From Acidobacteriaceae bacterium (lineage in GTDB: Bacteria; Acidobacteriota; Terriglobia; Terriglobales; SbA1): a DNA stretch of 6,668 nucleotides. Where the stretch lies: positions 1 to 6,668 of the forward strand of contig JAFAGX010000531.1 of the NCBI GenBank assembly GCA_019237515.1, given 5' to 3'. A program made the translations under genes and the position numbers. Positions 6,180 through 6,668 of this stretch are shown piece after piece (positions within the stretch are counted from its first letter, which is position 1; each line of letters opens with the position of its first letter). The notes beneath the pieces were generated by a model. It was not told the DNA's origin and ran no database searches. It saw only the letters and a program-made list of their open reading frames with translations.

Positions 6180-6668
6180 TCTCGACCTCCTCCCGCGTGA
6201 CCAGGCCCAATTCATCTTTTAAAGCTTCGTAATCGTAAGGGCGCCAATTCACGACCGGTGTCTCTTTGAAGTTGTGCTTCGGAGGCGGAGACGACGTCAT
6301 CCATTCCAGACCGGTCGCGCGCCAGGGGTTCGCAGGCGCCGGCTTGCCGTACTTCCATGACCAGACGAGATAGATCAGCGGCAAGATGTAGCCGGCCCCC
6401 AGAATTGTGGCGCCTGCCGTGGAGATGATGTGCAGCATCTGAAACTCCTCGGGATACGCGGCATAGCGGCGTGGCATGCCGAGGTAGCCAAGCACAAATT
6501 GCGGGAAGAAGGTCAGATTAAATCCAAGGAATACCGTAAGTGCGGCGATCTTGCCGAGGCCCTCGGGATACAGTTTGCCGCTGATTTTCGGCCACCAATA
6601 GTGAAATGCGCCCAGAAACGCCATCACCGTTCCGCCGACCATAATGTAGTGGAAGTGCGCGACGACGA
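6172..6668 (-). CDS. ctaD: Cytochrome c oxidase subunit I, C-terminal part (5' partial)
   Basis: The catalytic subunit of a haem-copper terminal oxidase, which reduces oxygen to water at the haem a3-CuB site and pumps protons. The window holds the last 164 complete codons; the frame is open to the window edge, so several hundred N-terminal residues are outside. The first visible residues [12 protein letters not shown] contain the HFH pair that, by homology, binds the high-spin haem (first His, codon 6657-6655) and the low-spin haem a (second His, 6651-6649). Then come [14 protein letters not shown], a helix with [23 protein letters not shown], a last helix around [18 protein letters not shown], and a cytoplasmic tail with [17 protein letters not shown], all typical of this subunit. 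The stop overlaps the start of subunit III by 8 bp. The GMPRRY and HFH motifs make the call secure; CuB and proton-channel residues cannot be checked here. Confidence 0.97.
   Translation of the reverse strand, partial: VVAHFHYIMVGGTVMAFLGAFHYWWPKISGKLYPEGLGKIAALTVFLGFNLTFFPQFVLGYLGMPRRYAAYPEEFQMLHIISTAGATILGAGYILPLIYLVWSWKYGKPAPANPWRATGLEWMTSSPPPKHNFKETPVVNWRPYDYEALKDELGLVTREEVENV
6186..6191 (-). promoter_or_regulatory. Strong ribosome-binding site for oxidase subunit III
   Basis: On the minus strand AGGAGG stands 6 bases before the ATG at 6179. It lies inside the last codons of subunit I and decides the start of subunit III, ruling out the longer frame. Confidence 0.85.

Noticed and set aside
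5691..6200. 169-codon plus-strand frame opposite subunit III
   Set aside because: Antisense shadow of subunit III; the His/Glu/Arg-rich product is typical of the complement of a membrane-protein gene.

Overview
The window looks like ordinary chromosome from an aerobic Gram-negative bacterium. Gene style (an exporter-type ABC ATPase, a secreted GH20 hexosaminidase, an aa3-type oxidase cluster with a short subunit III) would fit a soil Acidobacteriota-like genome. That placement comes from recall of similar proteins and is only an inference; no ribosomal or other marker gene is present.

Layout. Bases 1-822 (+) hold the C-terminal 273 residues of a type I ABC exporter, covering essentially the whole nucleotide-binding domain. 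Bases 725-3010 (+) hold a secreted GH20 beta-N-acetylhexosaminidase whose only ATG start lies inside the ABC gene. A 19-bp hairpin (2973-3018) overlaps its last codons. After a 144-bp convergent gap comes an acyltransferase-3 family membrane protein on the minus strand (4549-3155). Upstream of that is a 266-bp gap (4550-4815) with little in it. From 6668 down to 4816, all on the minus strand, is a tightly packed cytochrome c oxidase operon: subunit I (partial, C-terminal part), subunit III, subunit IV, then a small DUF2784-type membrane protein.

How the genes work together. Oxidase subunits I, III and IV belong to one haem-copper terminal oxidase of the inner membrane. They overlap by 8 bp (I/III) and 4 bp (III/IV), which suggests coupled translation. 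The DUF2784 gene follows after 24 bp and is probably cotranscribed. The ABC exporter and GH20 genes also appear to be one transcription unit, but no shared pathway can be proved from the window. The acyltransferase is a lone gene of visibly lower GC than its neighbours.

I found no tRNA, rRNA, CRISPR array, insertion sequence or phage gene. I do not see a clearly new biological system here. The items most worth a second look are the hairpin that includes the GH20 stop codon, the ABC/GH20 gene overlap, and the DUF2784 gene at the end of the oxidase operon.
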